Source of the DNA: an uncultured Angelakisella sp.
GTDB lineage: Bacteria > Bacillota > Clostridia > Oscillospirales > Ruminococcaceae
Length of the DNA stretch: 52,128 nucleotides
Direction: 5' to 3'
Assembly (NCBI GenBank): GCA_910585535.1
Contig: CAJUFK010000009.1
Span: 1 to 52,128 of the forward strand
Shown here: piece by piece, positions 1-7,182 of the stretch
How positions within the stretch are numbered: the stretch's first letter is position 1
Layout of the letters: each line of letters opens with the position of its first letter
Position numbers and translations under genes: made by a program
Notes under the pieces: model-generated
What the model was told of the DNA's origin: nothing
Databases searched by the model: none
The model's input: the letters and a program-made list of their open reading frames with translations, nothing else

Positions 1-1
1 G

Positions 2-262
2 GGCCAGCCCAACGAGGTAAAGCTGAAGTACCTGGCGGACAACAACTTTGCCCACCTTACCGGGGAGGAGCTGAAGGAGGCCATCCGGGAGTACATCCGC
101 CACAAGGACGCGGATCTCACCGGCCGGATGGAGAGTCAGGGGACCACCCCCCGGCGTCTCACCGACCTCATCGGCTCCCTCTGCGACCTGACCTCCGGCT
201 CCGGGGACAAGGGGACGCCCATCGTCTACATCCAAGGCTATTTTGACAACTACACCAAGTAA
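2..262 (+). CDS. Unknown protein, C-terminal part only
   Basis: This is an open frame entering from the left edge and ending at TAA 260-262, with 86 codons visible. The visible part is hydrophilic with an acidic/basic helical stretch and ends in YFDNYTK. I recognise no domain, signal peptide or membrane segment. A strong terminator follows at 278-313, so it is the last gene of a transcript that starts outside the window. No function can be given. Confidence 0.6.
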   Translation, partial: GQPNEVKLKYLADNNFAHLTGEELKEAIREYIRHKDADLTGRMESQGTTPRRLTDLIGSLCDLTSGSGDKGTPIVYIQGYFDNYTK

Positions 263-277
263 GGCGTTGCAGCCCAC

Positions 278-313
278 GGGCAGGACGGGAAACGACCGCC
301 CTGCCTGTTTTTT
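278..313 (+). terminator. Rho-independent terminator
   Basis: GGGCAGGACGG (278-288) pairs with CCGCCCTGCC (296-305) with one mismatch, and a run of six T (308-313) follows. It ends the transcript of the partial gene to the left. Confidence 0.8.
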
Positions 314-331
314 AGTAAGGAGGCGGTCAGG

Positions 332-793
332 ATGAGCACGGCAGAGATCGTGCAGCAGTACCTTTTCTTCTGGAACACCATGGAGCGGTGCGACTGGACC
401 AAGGAGGGGGACGACGACGGGGTCCTCCGCCCGGTGACGGAGTATCTGGCCCGGCAGGAGGACGAGAAAATTTTTCTCTTTGATGACCAGATGACCGAGC
501 TTCTGTACCGCCTGGACACCCGGGCCTTTGCCGACGCCTGCCAGAAGGTAGACCCAATGATGAGCGACGACACCTTTTTGTATTCCCGGTGCGTGGCCCT
601 CATCAACGGGCCAGTATACTACGACAAGGTCCTCCGGGGCAAGGAAAAGAGCCTGTGGGAGCTGGAGTTCGAGGCCCTGCTCTACCTCCCCCAGCGTGCC
701 TGGGCCCTGAAGTACCGCCGGGACGAGGAGGAGTACCCCCACATCGCCCCGTTGAGCTTCGAGACCGGGAGCAACCGGGCGGGGTGGGCGTAG
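332..793 (+). CDS. Hypothetical protein, DUF4240-like
   Basis: 153 residues, with a good AAGGAGG site just upstream of the ATG. No signal peptide or membrane helices; it is predicted cytosolic and acidic. The middle (about residues 50-110) has the pattern of the poorly understood DUF4240 family: a helix with LLYRLDTRAFADAC, then SDDTFLYSRCVALINGP and a helix rich in E/L. The match is by eye and not firm. No reaction is known for the family. It sits between the terminator at 278-313 and the toxin-antitoxin promoter at 809, so it is probably a single-gene unit. Confidence 0.65.
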   Translation: MSTAEIVQQYLFFWNTMERCDWTKEGDDDGVLRPVTEYLARQEDEKIFLFDDQMTELLYRLDTRAFADACQKVDPMMSDDTFLYSRCVALINGPVYYDKVLRGKEKSLWELEFEALLYLPQRAWALKYRRDEEEYPHIAPLSFETGSNRAGWA

Positions 794-808
794 GTTTCCC
801 ATAGGGGA

Positions 809-838
809 TTGACAGGGATATATCATATATGATATAAT
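809..838 (+). promoter_or_regulatory. Near-consensus promoter of the toxin-antitoxin pair
   Basis: TTGACA (809-814), 18-nt spacer, TATAAT (833-838), lying 24 nt before the toxin start. Both hexamers match the vegetative sigma consensus exactly. The spacer and -10 are covered by a palindrome listed separately. Confidence 0.85.
819..836. promoter_or_regulatory. Palindromic operator over the -10 region
   Basis: TATATCATATATGATATA is a perfect 18-bp palindrome centred at 827/828, inside the promoter spacer and overlapping the -10 box. The position fits autorepression by the downstream Xre antitoxin, alone or in complex with the toxin, which is the usual control of such modules. The role is inferred from position. 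Confidence 0.65.
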
Positions 839-861
839 TTGGCTACAGGAGAAAAAGTGCT

Positions 862-1230
862 GTGACTTGGGATATTATATTTTATCAGAAAGAGAACGGC
901 GAAGCCCCAGTGAAGATTTTCCTGGATTCCTTGCCCCAAAAGCACAGGATGAAAGCGGCCAAGGAAATTGATCTGTTACAATATTATGGTCCTCTCCTGG
1001 GGATGCCTTATGTGAAAAAAATCCAGGGTTCCCGTTACAAAGGTATTTGTGAATTGCGTATCCAGCAAGGAAATGATATTTCGCGGATTTTCTATTTCAT
1101 TCCAGTGGGAAATGCTTTTGTTCTTTTGCATGGATTCATTAAGAAAAGTCAAAAAACTCCTACCCTGGAGTTAGAACGAGCCCTTCAGTATAAAGAAGAT
1201 TATTTAAGGAGGCGAGAAGATCATGTCTGA
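862..1230 (+). CDS. HigB/RelE-family toxin (phage Gp49-like)
   Basis: 122 residues starting at GTG with AGGAG at 847-851. It matches the Gp49-like HigB branch of RelE toxins (PF05973): an N-terminal strand, the middle motif GICELRIQQG, then RIFYF and LLHGFIKKSQKTP, and a C-terminal charged helix ending in DYLRRRED. Family members cleave mRNA at the ribosome and are held in check by an HTH antitoxin. The order here is toxin first, antitoxin second, as in higBA; the two frames overlap by 8 nt, so translation is probably coupled. Length is normal and there is no damage in the frame, so it is likely intact. Confidence 0.88.
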   Translation: MTWDIIFYQKENGEAPVKIFLDSLPQKHRMKAAKEIDLLQYYGPLLGMPYVKKIQGSRYKGICELRIQQGNDISRIFYFIPVGNAFVLLHGFIKKSQKTPTLELERALQYKEDYLRRREDHV

Positions 1231-1522
1231 ACCTTTAAGATGGGAACAGGTCCGTGCGGAATTACTGTCAGACCCGGAGGCTGCGGCAGAATACGAAGCT
1301 CTGGGCCCTCAATACGAGTTGATCTCCCAGATCATCGACGCCCGAATTTCCCAGGGTATCACCCAAGCCCAGCTGGCAGAGCGGACCGGGCTCCGGCAAA
1401 GCAATATCAGCAGGCTGGAGGGCGGCAACTGCAACCCCTCCTTGGAGCTGATGAACCGGGTAGCCCGGGGCCTGGGCATGAGACTGCACATCGAGCTCCT
1501 TCCTCTGCAGGAGACCATCTAA
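1223..1522 (+). CDS. Xre-family antitoxin / HTH regulator
   Basis: 99 residues; the ATG lies inside the end of the toxin gene (ATGTCTGA overlap) with an AGGAGG-like site (aaggaggcg) upstream. The N-terminal half (1-35) is helical and acidic. Residues about 38-90 are a Xre helix-turn-helix with the typical ITQAQLAERTGLRQSNISRLE core. In HigA-type systems this protein neutralises the toxin and represses the shared promoter; the 18-bp palindrome at 819-836 is the obvious binding site. A hairpin at 1540-1588 follows the stop codon. Confidence 0.9.
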   Translation: MSEPLRWEQVRAELLSDPEAAAEYEALGPQYELISQIIDARISQGITQAQLAERTGLRQSNISRLEGGNCNPSLELMNRVARGLGMRLHIELLPLQETI

Positions 1523-1539
1523 ATCCTTTTGGCCTGGTA

Positions 1540-1588
1540 TAAAACCCCTTCTGACGCCCCAGACTATGGGGTGAAAGGAGGGGTTTTA
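1540..1588 (+). promoter_or_regulatory. Two-part stem-loop covering the ferredoxin ribosome site
   Basis: TAAAACCCCT (1540-1549) pairs perfectly with AGGGGTTTTA (1579-1588), with an inner CCCCA/TGGGG stem (1557-1561 with 1567-1571). The right arm includes part of the AGGAGGGG ribosome site and ends on the A of the ferredoxin ATG. It could end the antitoxin transcript, hide the ferredoxin ribosome site, or both. Confidence 0.55.
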
Positions 1589-1776
1589 TGAACGCCTTTA
1601 TTGATCGTTCCGGGTGCATTGGCTGCGGTGTATGCACCACGCTGTGTTCCGATGTTTTCGCCATGGCAGAGGACGGATTGGCGGAGGTCATTGTGCCGGA
1701 GATCCCGGGGACTGCGGAAAGCGCAGCCCTGGAGGCCCAGCAGAACTGCCCGGTTATGGTTATCTCGGTAAACTAG
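1588..1776 (+). CDS. Small [4Fe-4S] ferredoxin
   Basis: 62 residues, the normal size of single-cluster clostridial-type ferredoxins. Cys10, Cys13 and Cys16 (CIGCGVC) plus Cys53 in NCPV are the expected cluster ligands; an extra Cys20 is also present. It should carry electrons in the cytosol; the partner is not shown by its neighbours. The AGGAGGGG ribosome site lies in the stem-loop at 1540-1588, so translation could be controlled. It is followed by a strong bidirectional terminator and stands alone between the toxin-antitoxin pair and a leftward transporter operon. Confidence 0.9.
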   Translation: MNAFIDRSGCIGCGVCTTLCSDVFAMAEDGLAEVIVPEIPGTAESAALEAQQNCPVMVISVN

Positions 1777-1810
1777 CGGGGACGGAGCCCGGCGCCGATG
1801 CAGCATCACG

Positions 1811-1842
1811 AAAGAGCCCCCGGAACCATCCGGGGGCTCTTT
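1811..1842. terminator. Bidirectional terminator
   Basis: AAAGAGCCCCCGGA (1811-1824) and TCCGGGGGCTCTTT (1829-1842) form a perfect 14-bp stem with a 4-nt loop. It lies between the convergent ferredoxin gene and the transporter binding-protein gene, and has T-rich ends on both strands. Confidence 0.85.
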
Positions 1843-1875
1843 CTGAATGAGAGAAATTAGAGGATTGTAAGCCGA

Positions 1876-2985
1876 TCAGCCGTTGGTGGAGGCCCACAGG
1901 GCGTTCCACTTCTCCAGGACGGCGGCCTTGTTTTCGGTACACCAGGCGACATCACGGTCGGCCCACTTGATCTCCTCGTTCTTGGGGAGGTAGGGGGTCT
2001 CGAAGGTGGCCTTGGAGTTGGTCATCCGCAGGGTGCCCAGCTTGGCGCCAATGGCGTCCTGGCCCTCGGCGCTCATGAGCAGGTTGACCATAGCCTTGGC
2101 AGCCTCGGGGTGAGGGGCGCCCTTAATGACGGCGCAGCCAAAGGCGGAAGCGGAGGTACCCTCGGCGGGGTAGACCATCCGGACGTTGGTAGCGCCGGAC
2201 TTCAGCAGGGGAGCCACGCCGTCCTCGTAAGTAATCCCCACGGCATACTCACCCTCCAGGACGCTCTTAAAGCAGACGGAGGAGGAGGTGGAGATGGTGA
2301 GCTTGTTCTTCATCAGCTTCTCGATGAAGTCCCAGACCTCGTCGCTGTCGTTGCCGAAAACAGCCATCATGTTGCAGACGTTGTTCCAGGCGGCGGAGGA
2401 GGAGTTGGGGTCGGAGAAGACGATCTTGCCCTCCAGCTTGGGATCCAGCAGGTCGGCGTAGCCGTTGATGGTCACGCCCAGCTCCTTCTCCAGGTCGGTG
2501 TTCACGCAGAACACGCAGGTGGAGAGGTGGTCCAGGTTGTAGAAGCCGTTGTTGGAGCGGTAGGCCTCGATGATCTCGGGCTCATACTCGGTGGTCCAAT
2601 GCTCGAAGATGTCCTTGTGGGTGTCGCCGTCGCTGTTGGAGAGGGCGCCCCACATGATGTCGCCCTGGGGGTTGCCGGCCTCGGCGGCGATCCGGGCGGT
2701 GAGTTCCCCGGCGGAGCCGTTGACGATCTCCACGTTGCAGTCGGGGTACATCTCGTTAAAGACATCCAGCAGGCCGTTAAGGTCGTTTTCGGTCATGGAG
2801 GAGTACAGCACCAGGCTGTCGCCGATGTCCGCAGCAGCGGGTTCCGGATCCGCAGGGGCCGGGGTATCGCCGCCGGCGGAAGGGGAGGGAGCCGGCGAGG
2901 GGCTGGCGGGCTCGTTGCCGCCGCCGCAGGCAGCCAGGGAGACCACCAGGGCCAGGGTCAGCAGGATAGCGAAAAACTTTTTCAT
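1876..2985 (-). CDS. ABC transporter substrate-binding lipoprotein (ferric/sugar-phosphate type)
   Basis: 369 residues from the ATG at 2985, which has AAAGGAG at normal distance; a further upstream in-frame start is not supported. The lipoprotein signal is MKKFFAILLTLALVVSLAAC with the lipid-bearing Cys at residue 20, followed by a Pro/Ala/Ser linker. The mature part is an extracellular solute-binding protein family 1 fold like FbpA/AfuA: LVLYSSMTEND near the N-terminus, GDIMWGAL, IVFSDPNSSSAAW and GITYEDGVAPLL. It is the last gene of the leftward operon after the ATPase and the fused permease. Proteins of this look are often called iron-binding, but AfuA binds hexose phosphates; the neighbouring sugar-phosphate genes favour the second reading. 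Confidence 0.87.
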   Translation of the reverse strand: MKKFFAILLTLALVVSLAACGGGNEPASPSPAPSPSAGGDTPAPADPEPAAADIGDSLVLYSSMTENDLNGLLDVFNEMYPDCNVEIVNGSAGELTARIAAEAGNPQGDIMWGALSNSDGDTHKDIFEHWTTEYEPEIIEAYRSNNGFYNLDHLSTCVFCVNTDLEKELGVTINGYADLLDPKLEGKIVFSDPNSSSAAWNNVCNMMAVFGNDSDEVWDFIEKLMKNKLTISTSSSVCFKSVLEGEYAVGITYEDGVAPLLKSGATNVRMVYPAEGTSASAFGCAVIKGAPHPEAAKAMVNLLMSAEGQDAIGAKLGTLRMTNSKATFETPYLPKNEEIKWADRDVAWCTENKAAVLEKWNALWASTNG

Positions 2986-3082
2986 TGTTTTTTCTCCTTT
3001 ACTGAGTTCGTTCTTGGTTTTTTGCGTGTATTTCTTATTACGGCCTTCTCTCACGGCCGCAGTAAGCGGATGGAAAAAGGGA

Positions 3083-4735
3083 TCAAAGCTTGATGTCCTC
3101 CGACTTGCTCACCCACAGGTAGACCAAGAGAGAGATGGCCGTCAGCACTGTGAGGATGGCGGAGAAAGCGCAGGCCAGGCCGTAGTTCCCCCGGGAGATG
3201 GCGACATAAGCCGACATGGTCAGGGTGATATTCTTGTTGTTATAGAGGATGATGGAGCTGGACAGCTCGGTGACGATAGACACCCAGCTGAGGATGGCCC
3301 CGGAGATGATGCCGTTGGACATCATGGGCACCGTGATTTTGGCAAAGGTCTTTAGCTTACTGGCCCCCAAGCTGATGGACGCCTCCTCGATGCTCATGGG
3401 TATCTGCATCAGCGTAGCGGTGGCGGAACGGATGGTGTAGGGCATACGCCGGATGACAAAGGAGATCAGCATGATGAGAGCAGTCCCTGTCAGCGCCAGC
3501 GGCGGCTTTCCAAAGGCGATGACCATGGCAATGCCGATAACCGACCCGGGCATGATGTAGGGCAGCATGGCCAGGGTGTCGATGGCGTTGTTCAGCACGC
3601 TGCTCCGCCGCACCACCAGGTAGGCGATGAGAATGGCAAAGAGGATGATAACCGCCAGACTCCCAACCCCCAGGAACATGGTGTTCTTAACGGACCGGAC
3701 CAGCAGGCGCTTTACCGCCAGCTGGTAGTTGGCCAGGGAGTACCCCGGCTTAAACACCGCCTGGTCGCAGTTGCGGAAGGACAGGTAGATGATGTACACC
3801 TGGGGGATGAAGGAGATGATGACCAGCCCGTAGGTATACAGGTACATGAGCGCCCCCTTGATGCCGGTGGGCTTTTTCTTTTCAATGGGGTGCAGGGCGT
3901 TGATGGAAAAGCTGTACTTGCTGGTGGCCCACTTTTGGACAAAGAACACCAGGGCGGTGACCACCACGGCGATGACGCTGATGGCGGCGGCGAAGTTGTG
4001 GTCGGTGCCGTTCTCCCCCAGGTACTGGTTGTAGATCTCCACCGGGAAGGTCCGGTAGCCCTCGCCGATGAGGAGGGGCGTACCGAAGTCTGCAAAGGCA
4101 CGCATGAACACCAGCAGGGCGGCAGCCAGAATGGTGGGCATGGAAAGGTTCATCACCACCTGGAAGAACCGCTTAATCCCCACGCAGCCCATATTGGCCG
4201 AAGCCTCCATCAGGGTGTTGTCAATGTTCTTAAAGGCGCCGTTCATGTAGATGAACACCAGGGGGAACAGCTTCATGGCCTGGACAAAGAGGATCCCCCC
4301 GAAGCCGTAGATGCTCCCCAGCTGGATGCCGAAAGCGTTTTTCAGAAAGACGGTGACCACGCCGCTGCGGCCCAGGAGAAGGATCCAGGAATAGGCCCCG
4401 ATAAACGGTGCGGACATACAGCAGAGGATCCCCACCACAAAGAGGAACTTGGACCCCTTAAGGTGATAGAAGGAATAGAAGTAGGAAAAGGGGATGCCCA
4501 AAAGGAGGGTCACCGCCGTGATGGCGATGCTCACCTTAAAGCTGTTGAGGATGGTCTTACTGTAGTAGGCCTGGGAGAAGAACTTGGTGAACTCCTGGAG
4601 GGTAAACTCCCCCTCCTTGGAGATTACCGACTGCTGGAGGATGCCCAGCAGGGGATAGATGAGGAACAGGACAAACAGCACCAGAAAGATGATGGTAACC
4701 CCGCTCCACATATCAAATTTTTTCGTTTGTTTCAA
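3083..4735 (-). CDS. ABC transporter permease with two fused permease domains
   Basis: 550 residues, a head-to-tail duplication of the inner-membrane permease domain as in FbpB/AfuB. The start is TTG at 4735 with AAAGGAGG 10 nt upstream. About twelve membrane helices are visible, beginning with VTIIFLVLFVLFLIYPLLGI. Each half has an EAA-type loop for docking the ATPase: MEASANMGCVGIKRF in the first and IEEASISLGASKLKTF in the second. It forms the channel through the cytoplasmic membrane with the ATPase encoded 22 nt upstream and the lipoprotein encoded downstream. Confidence 0.92.
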   Translation of the reverse strand: MKQTKKFDMWSGVTIIFLVLFVLFLIYPLLGILQQSVISKEGEFTLQEFTKFFSQAYYSKTILNSFKVSIAITAVTLLLGIPFSYFYSFYHLKGSKFLFVVGILCCMSAPFIGAYSWILLLGRSGVVTVFLKNAFGIQLGSIYGFGGILFVQAMKLFPLVFIYMNGAFKNIDNTLMEASANMGCVGIKRFFQVVMNLSMPTILAAALLVFMRAFADFGTPLLIGEGYRTFPVEIYNQYLGENGTDHNFAAAISVIAVVVTALVFFVQKWATSKYSFSINALHPIEKKKPTGIKGALMYLYTYGLVIISFIPQVYIIYLSFRNCDQAVFKPGYSLANYQLAVKRLLVRSVKNTMFLGVGSLAVIILFAILIAYLVVRRSSVLNNAIDTLAMLPYIMPGSVIGIAMVIAFGKPPLALTGTALIMLISFVIRRMPYTIRSATATLMQIPMSIEEASISLGASKLKTFAKITVPMMSNGIISGAILSWVSIVTELSSSIILYNNKNITLTMSAYVAISRGNYGLACAFSAILTVLTAISLLVYLWVSKSEDIKL

Positions 4736-4757
4736 AGTCAGCCCCTCCTTTCCGGCA

Positions 4758-5867
4758 TCAGCCCTCGCAGTCGTTGCGGACGCCCTCCAGGATGTTCCGG
4801 GAGCCGTCGGCGGTGAACAGGTTCACCTTTTCGGTGTTGATGGTCAGGCTGATCTCGGTGCCCGGGGCGATGACGCTGTCGATGGTGGATTCCTGGATGG
4901 ACTCTACCTGGGTGCCGTCTGTCAGGTGCATAAAGTAGTGGGTGTTAAGTCCCAGGAAAACGCAGTCATCCACAATGGCCTTGAGGCCCCGGCCCGGCTG
5001 GCGGTCCATCAGGAATTCCTCGGGGCGGATGGAAATGGTGATTTCCTGCTCCTGGCGGAACTCGGGGAGGACATGGGGAACGGCGGCGGTATAGTCCTCC
5101 AGCTTCAGGTGGGGGACGCCGTCCTTCATCACCAGCCGGCCCTTATGGACATTGGAGCGGCCGATGAAGGTGGAGACAAAGATATTGGCGGGGCGCTGGT
5201 AGATGTCCTTGGGGGTACCGATATGCTGGATGACCCCGGCGTTCATCACGGCCACCCGGTCGGAGACGGCCATGGCCTCCTCCTGGTCGTGGGTGACGTA
5301 AACGGTGGTGATGCCCACACTATGCTGGATCTGTTTGATGACGGTACGCATTTCCACCCGGAGTTTGGCGTCCAGGTTGGAGAGGGGTTCATCCATCAGG
5401 AGGACATCCGGCTGGATGCAGAGGGCGCGGGCCAGGGCGACGCGCTGCTGCTGGCCGCCGGAGAGGCGGTCAGGCATCCGGTCGGCAAGCTGGTCGATCT
5501 GCATAAGCTTTAGGAACTTATCGGCCTGGGGGCCGATCTGCTCCTTGGGGAAGTGTTTATTCTTCAGGCCGAACTCGACATTTTTCCGGACGGTGAGGTG
5601 GGGGAAGATGGCATAATTCTGGAACACCATACCGATATTTCGTTTTGCGGGGTCCAGGTCGTTGATCCGGCGGTCGTTGAAGAAGAAGTCGCCGCCTTCG
5701 ATGCTGTTAAAGCCGGCGATCATACGCAGAAGGGTGGTTTTGCCGCAGCCGGAGGGACCCAGGAGGGTAAAGAACTCGCCCTCCTTGATTTTGACGTTAA
5801 GATCGGGGATAATGGTAGCGTCTCCGAATTTTTTCAGGGCATGGGTTACGGTGATGGTGACACTCAC
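4758..5867 (-). CDS. ABC transporter ATP-binding protein (FbpC/PotA type)
   Basis: 369 residues, starting at GTG with AGAGGAGA 8 nt upstream. Walker A GPSGCGKTT at residues 37-45, Q-loop QNYAIFP, signature LSGGQQQR, Walker B VLLMDEP and the H-loop YVTHDQEEA are all present, so the ATPase should work. The C-terminal third is a TOBE-type regulatory domain as in FbpC, PotA and UgpC. It is the first gene of the transporter operon and powers the fused permease. A 195-nt leader with two strong inverted repeats separates it from the DeoR gene. Confidence 0.93.
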   Translation of the reverse strand: MSVTITVTHALKKFGDATIIPDLNVKIKEGEFFTLLGPSGCGKTTLLRMIAGFNSIEGGDFFFNDRRINDLDPAKRNIGMVFQNYAIFPHLTVRKNVEFGLKNKHFPKEQIGPQADKFLKLMQIDQLADRMPDRLSGGQQQRVALARALCIQPDVLLMDEPLSNLDAKLRVEMRTVIKQIQHSVGITTVYVTHDQEEAMAVSDRVAVMNAGVIQHIGTPKDIYQRPANIFVSTFIGRSNVHKGRLVMKDGVPHLKLEDYTAAVPHVLPEFRQEQEITISIRPEEFLMDRQPGRGLKAIVDDCVFLGLNTHYFMHLTDGTQVESIQESTIDSVIAPGTEISLTINTEKVNLFTADGSRNILEGVRNDCEG

Positions 5868-5910
5868 GGTTACATTCTCCTCTCATTCTCACTGGTATAT
5901 GCTCAACCCA

Positions 5911-5956
5911 GGCGGCCCTGCGGCCGCCGGGGAGGGTGTGCAGACGCAGGGCCGCC
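5911..5956. repeat. GC-rich inverted repeat in the transporter leader
   Basis: GGCGGCCCTGCG (5911-5922) and CGCAGGGCCGCC (5945-5956) form a perfect 12-bp stem with a 22-nt loop, 44 nt before the ATPase start. No T-run follows on the transcribed strand, so it does not look like a plain terminator. Confidence 0.6.
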
Positions 5957-5996
5957 GGCGGGGGAGGGGGTTCTTTAGGGGGCAGTTAGTTGGGGT

Positions 5997-6042
5997 AGAA
6001 CCAGCATCATAAGATGCTGGTTCTTACTTTTTGCGCAAAAAG
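5997..6042. repeat. Hairpin plus short palindrome after the DeoR gene
   Basis: AGAACCAGCATC (5997-6008) pairs perfectly with GATGCTGGTTCT (6013-6024). Three bases further on is the palindrome CTTTTTGCGCAAAAAG (6027-6042). The T-run suits termination on the + strand, yet the genes on both sides run on the - strand. It may be an operator, an RNA-processing site or a remnant. Confidence 0.5.
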
Positions 6043-6062
6043 ACGCGCCCGTCGAATTTCTC

Positions 6063-6851
6063 TTATTCTTTTGGCGCCCGAATGACCTTGACCCCTTTCT
6101 CTCCAAAGCTCTGGGCCAGTTCTTCCGGGGCGCGCCAGTCGGTGATGAGGGTGTCGATCTCGTTGGCCGGGGCGATCTGGACCAGGGAGTCGTCGCCGTA
6201 CTTGGAGTAATCCATCAGGATAAACTTCTCCTTGGAGACGGAAAGGACCCGGCGCTTTAGCTCCGCTTCCGGGAAGATGGGGGCGGAAAAGCCATGTTCG
6301 ATGGTGAAGTGGTTTCCGGAGACGAAGCCCTTATCAAAGAAGAGCCGCTGGAGCGACCATTCCGCCAGGCCGCCTACGCAGGAGAGGATGCTCCCCCGCA
6401 GCTCCCCGCCGATGACGATGGAGTGGATGTCCCGGGCCCTGGCCAGTTCCATGGCGATGTTGATGGCGTTGGTGCAAACCAGGATGTTCCGCTTGGGTCC
6501 CTCAATAATAAGGTGGGCCAGCTGGATGGTGGTGGTGCCGCAGTCCAGAAACACCGCTTCGCCGTCGGTGATGCAGTCGTAGGCCGCCCGGGCGATGGCT
6601 TTCTTCTCCTCCAGGTGGCGGGTCAGCTTCTCCTGGTGGGAAAACTCCCGCAGGGAACCGTGGGCGCAGGCCGCGCCTCCCCAGGTCCGCCTCAGCGTTC
6701 CTTCCTGCTCCATGGTCATCAGGAGCTTCCGGATGGAGACCTCGGAGAGCGCCAGGGCCTCGCTGAGTTCGGTAACCGTTACGGTGGCCTTCTCCTCCAG
6801 CTGCCTTAATATGTATTCCTTCCGTTCCCGCGCCTGGATGATGGCTCTCAC
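6063..6851 (-). CDS. DeoR-family transcriptional regulator
   Basis: 262 residues. The N-terminal 60 residues are the DeoR winged helix (ILRQLEEKATVTVTELSEAL, then a recognition helix with SEVSIRKLL). The rest is the DeoR C-terminal sugar-phosphate sensor: VFLDCGTTTIQLAHLI, CTNAINIAMELA, VIGGELRGS and a KFILMDYSKYG segment. Members are usually repressors released by a phosphorylated sugar. It sits between the transporter operon and the divergent aldolase and dehydrogenase genes, so it probably controls both. The listed GTG start lies directly against a GGGGGAG ribosome site, so the exact start is uncertain. Its own promoter is at 6933-6961 and tandem repeats lie in its leader. Confidence 0.9.
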   Translation of the reverse strand: MRAIIQARERKEYILRQLEEKATVTVTELSEALALSEVSIRKLLMTMEQEGTLRRTWGGAACAHGSLREFSHQEKLTRHLEEKKAIARAAYDCITDGEAVFLDCGTTTIQLAHLIIEGPKRNILVCTNAINIAMELARARDIHSIVIGGELRGSILSCVGGLAEWSLQRLFFDKGFVSGNHFTIEHGFSAPIFPEAELKRRVLSVSKEKFILMDYSKYGDDSLVQIAPANEIDTLITDWRAPEELAQSFGEKGVKVIRAPKE

Positions 6852-6884
6852 CTCCCCCGCCGCTGTCCGCTGAATGGAATCGGA

Positions 6885-6905
6885 AAATCGTAACTAAATC
6901 GTAAC
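6885..6905. promoter_or_regulatory. Tandem 10-bp repeats, candidate DeoR operator
   Basis: AAATCGTAAC occurs at 6885-6894 and again at 6896-6905, so the copies are 11 bp apart, one helical turn. They lie between the deoR promoter and its start codon, where bound protein would block transcription. The role is inferred. Confidence 0.5.
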
Positions 6906-6932
6906 AGGATCCCTCTGGGGATGGTGTTCTTT

Positions 6933-6961
6933 ATTTTACCCTCTTCTCTTTGGATTGTCAA
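6933..6961 (-). promoter_or_regulatory. Promoter of the DeoR gene
   Basis: On the - strand TTGACA (6961-6956), 17-nt spacer, TAAAAT (6938-6933). It points at the DeoR gene about 80 nt away and may also feed the transporter operon beyond. Confidence 0.75.
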
Positions 6962-7117
6962 TAAAAAGGGAAGAAAAAAGAGGGATCAAATTAAGCAAAT
7001 TGTCAGAAGCCATAAATTCAACCGTGTCAATTTATGCAAAATGCTTTTGCTTTTTCTTTGTTTTTCCACTTTCAGGAAAGAAATCTTTCAAATCTCTTTT
7101 GAATTTTTCGTTTTCTC

Positions 7118-7146
7118 TGGACATTCCGAAAATCCCGATGTATAAT
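7118..7146 (+). promoter_or_regulatory. Promoter of the aldolase gene
   Basis: TGGACA (7118-7123), 17-nt spacer, TATAAT (7141-7146). It is divergent from the DeoR promoter about 160 bp away in an AT-rich stretch with no open frame. Confidence 0.75.
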
Positions 7147-7182
7147 TGGGGCGAAATCCAATGGTGAAAGGGTGTGCGGATC

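Noticed and set aside
2110..3093. 327-codon + strand frame opposite the binding protein
   Set aside because: Gly/Val/His repetitive translation typical of antisense to an Ala-rich gene. The lipoprotein on the other strand is certain.
3890..4816. 308-codon + strand frame opposite the permease
   Set aside because: Antisense shadow of the transporter permease; no hydrophobic or domain pattern of its own.
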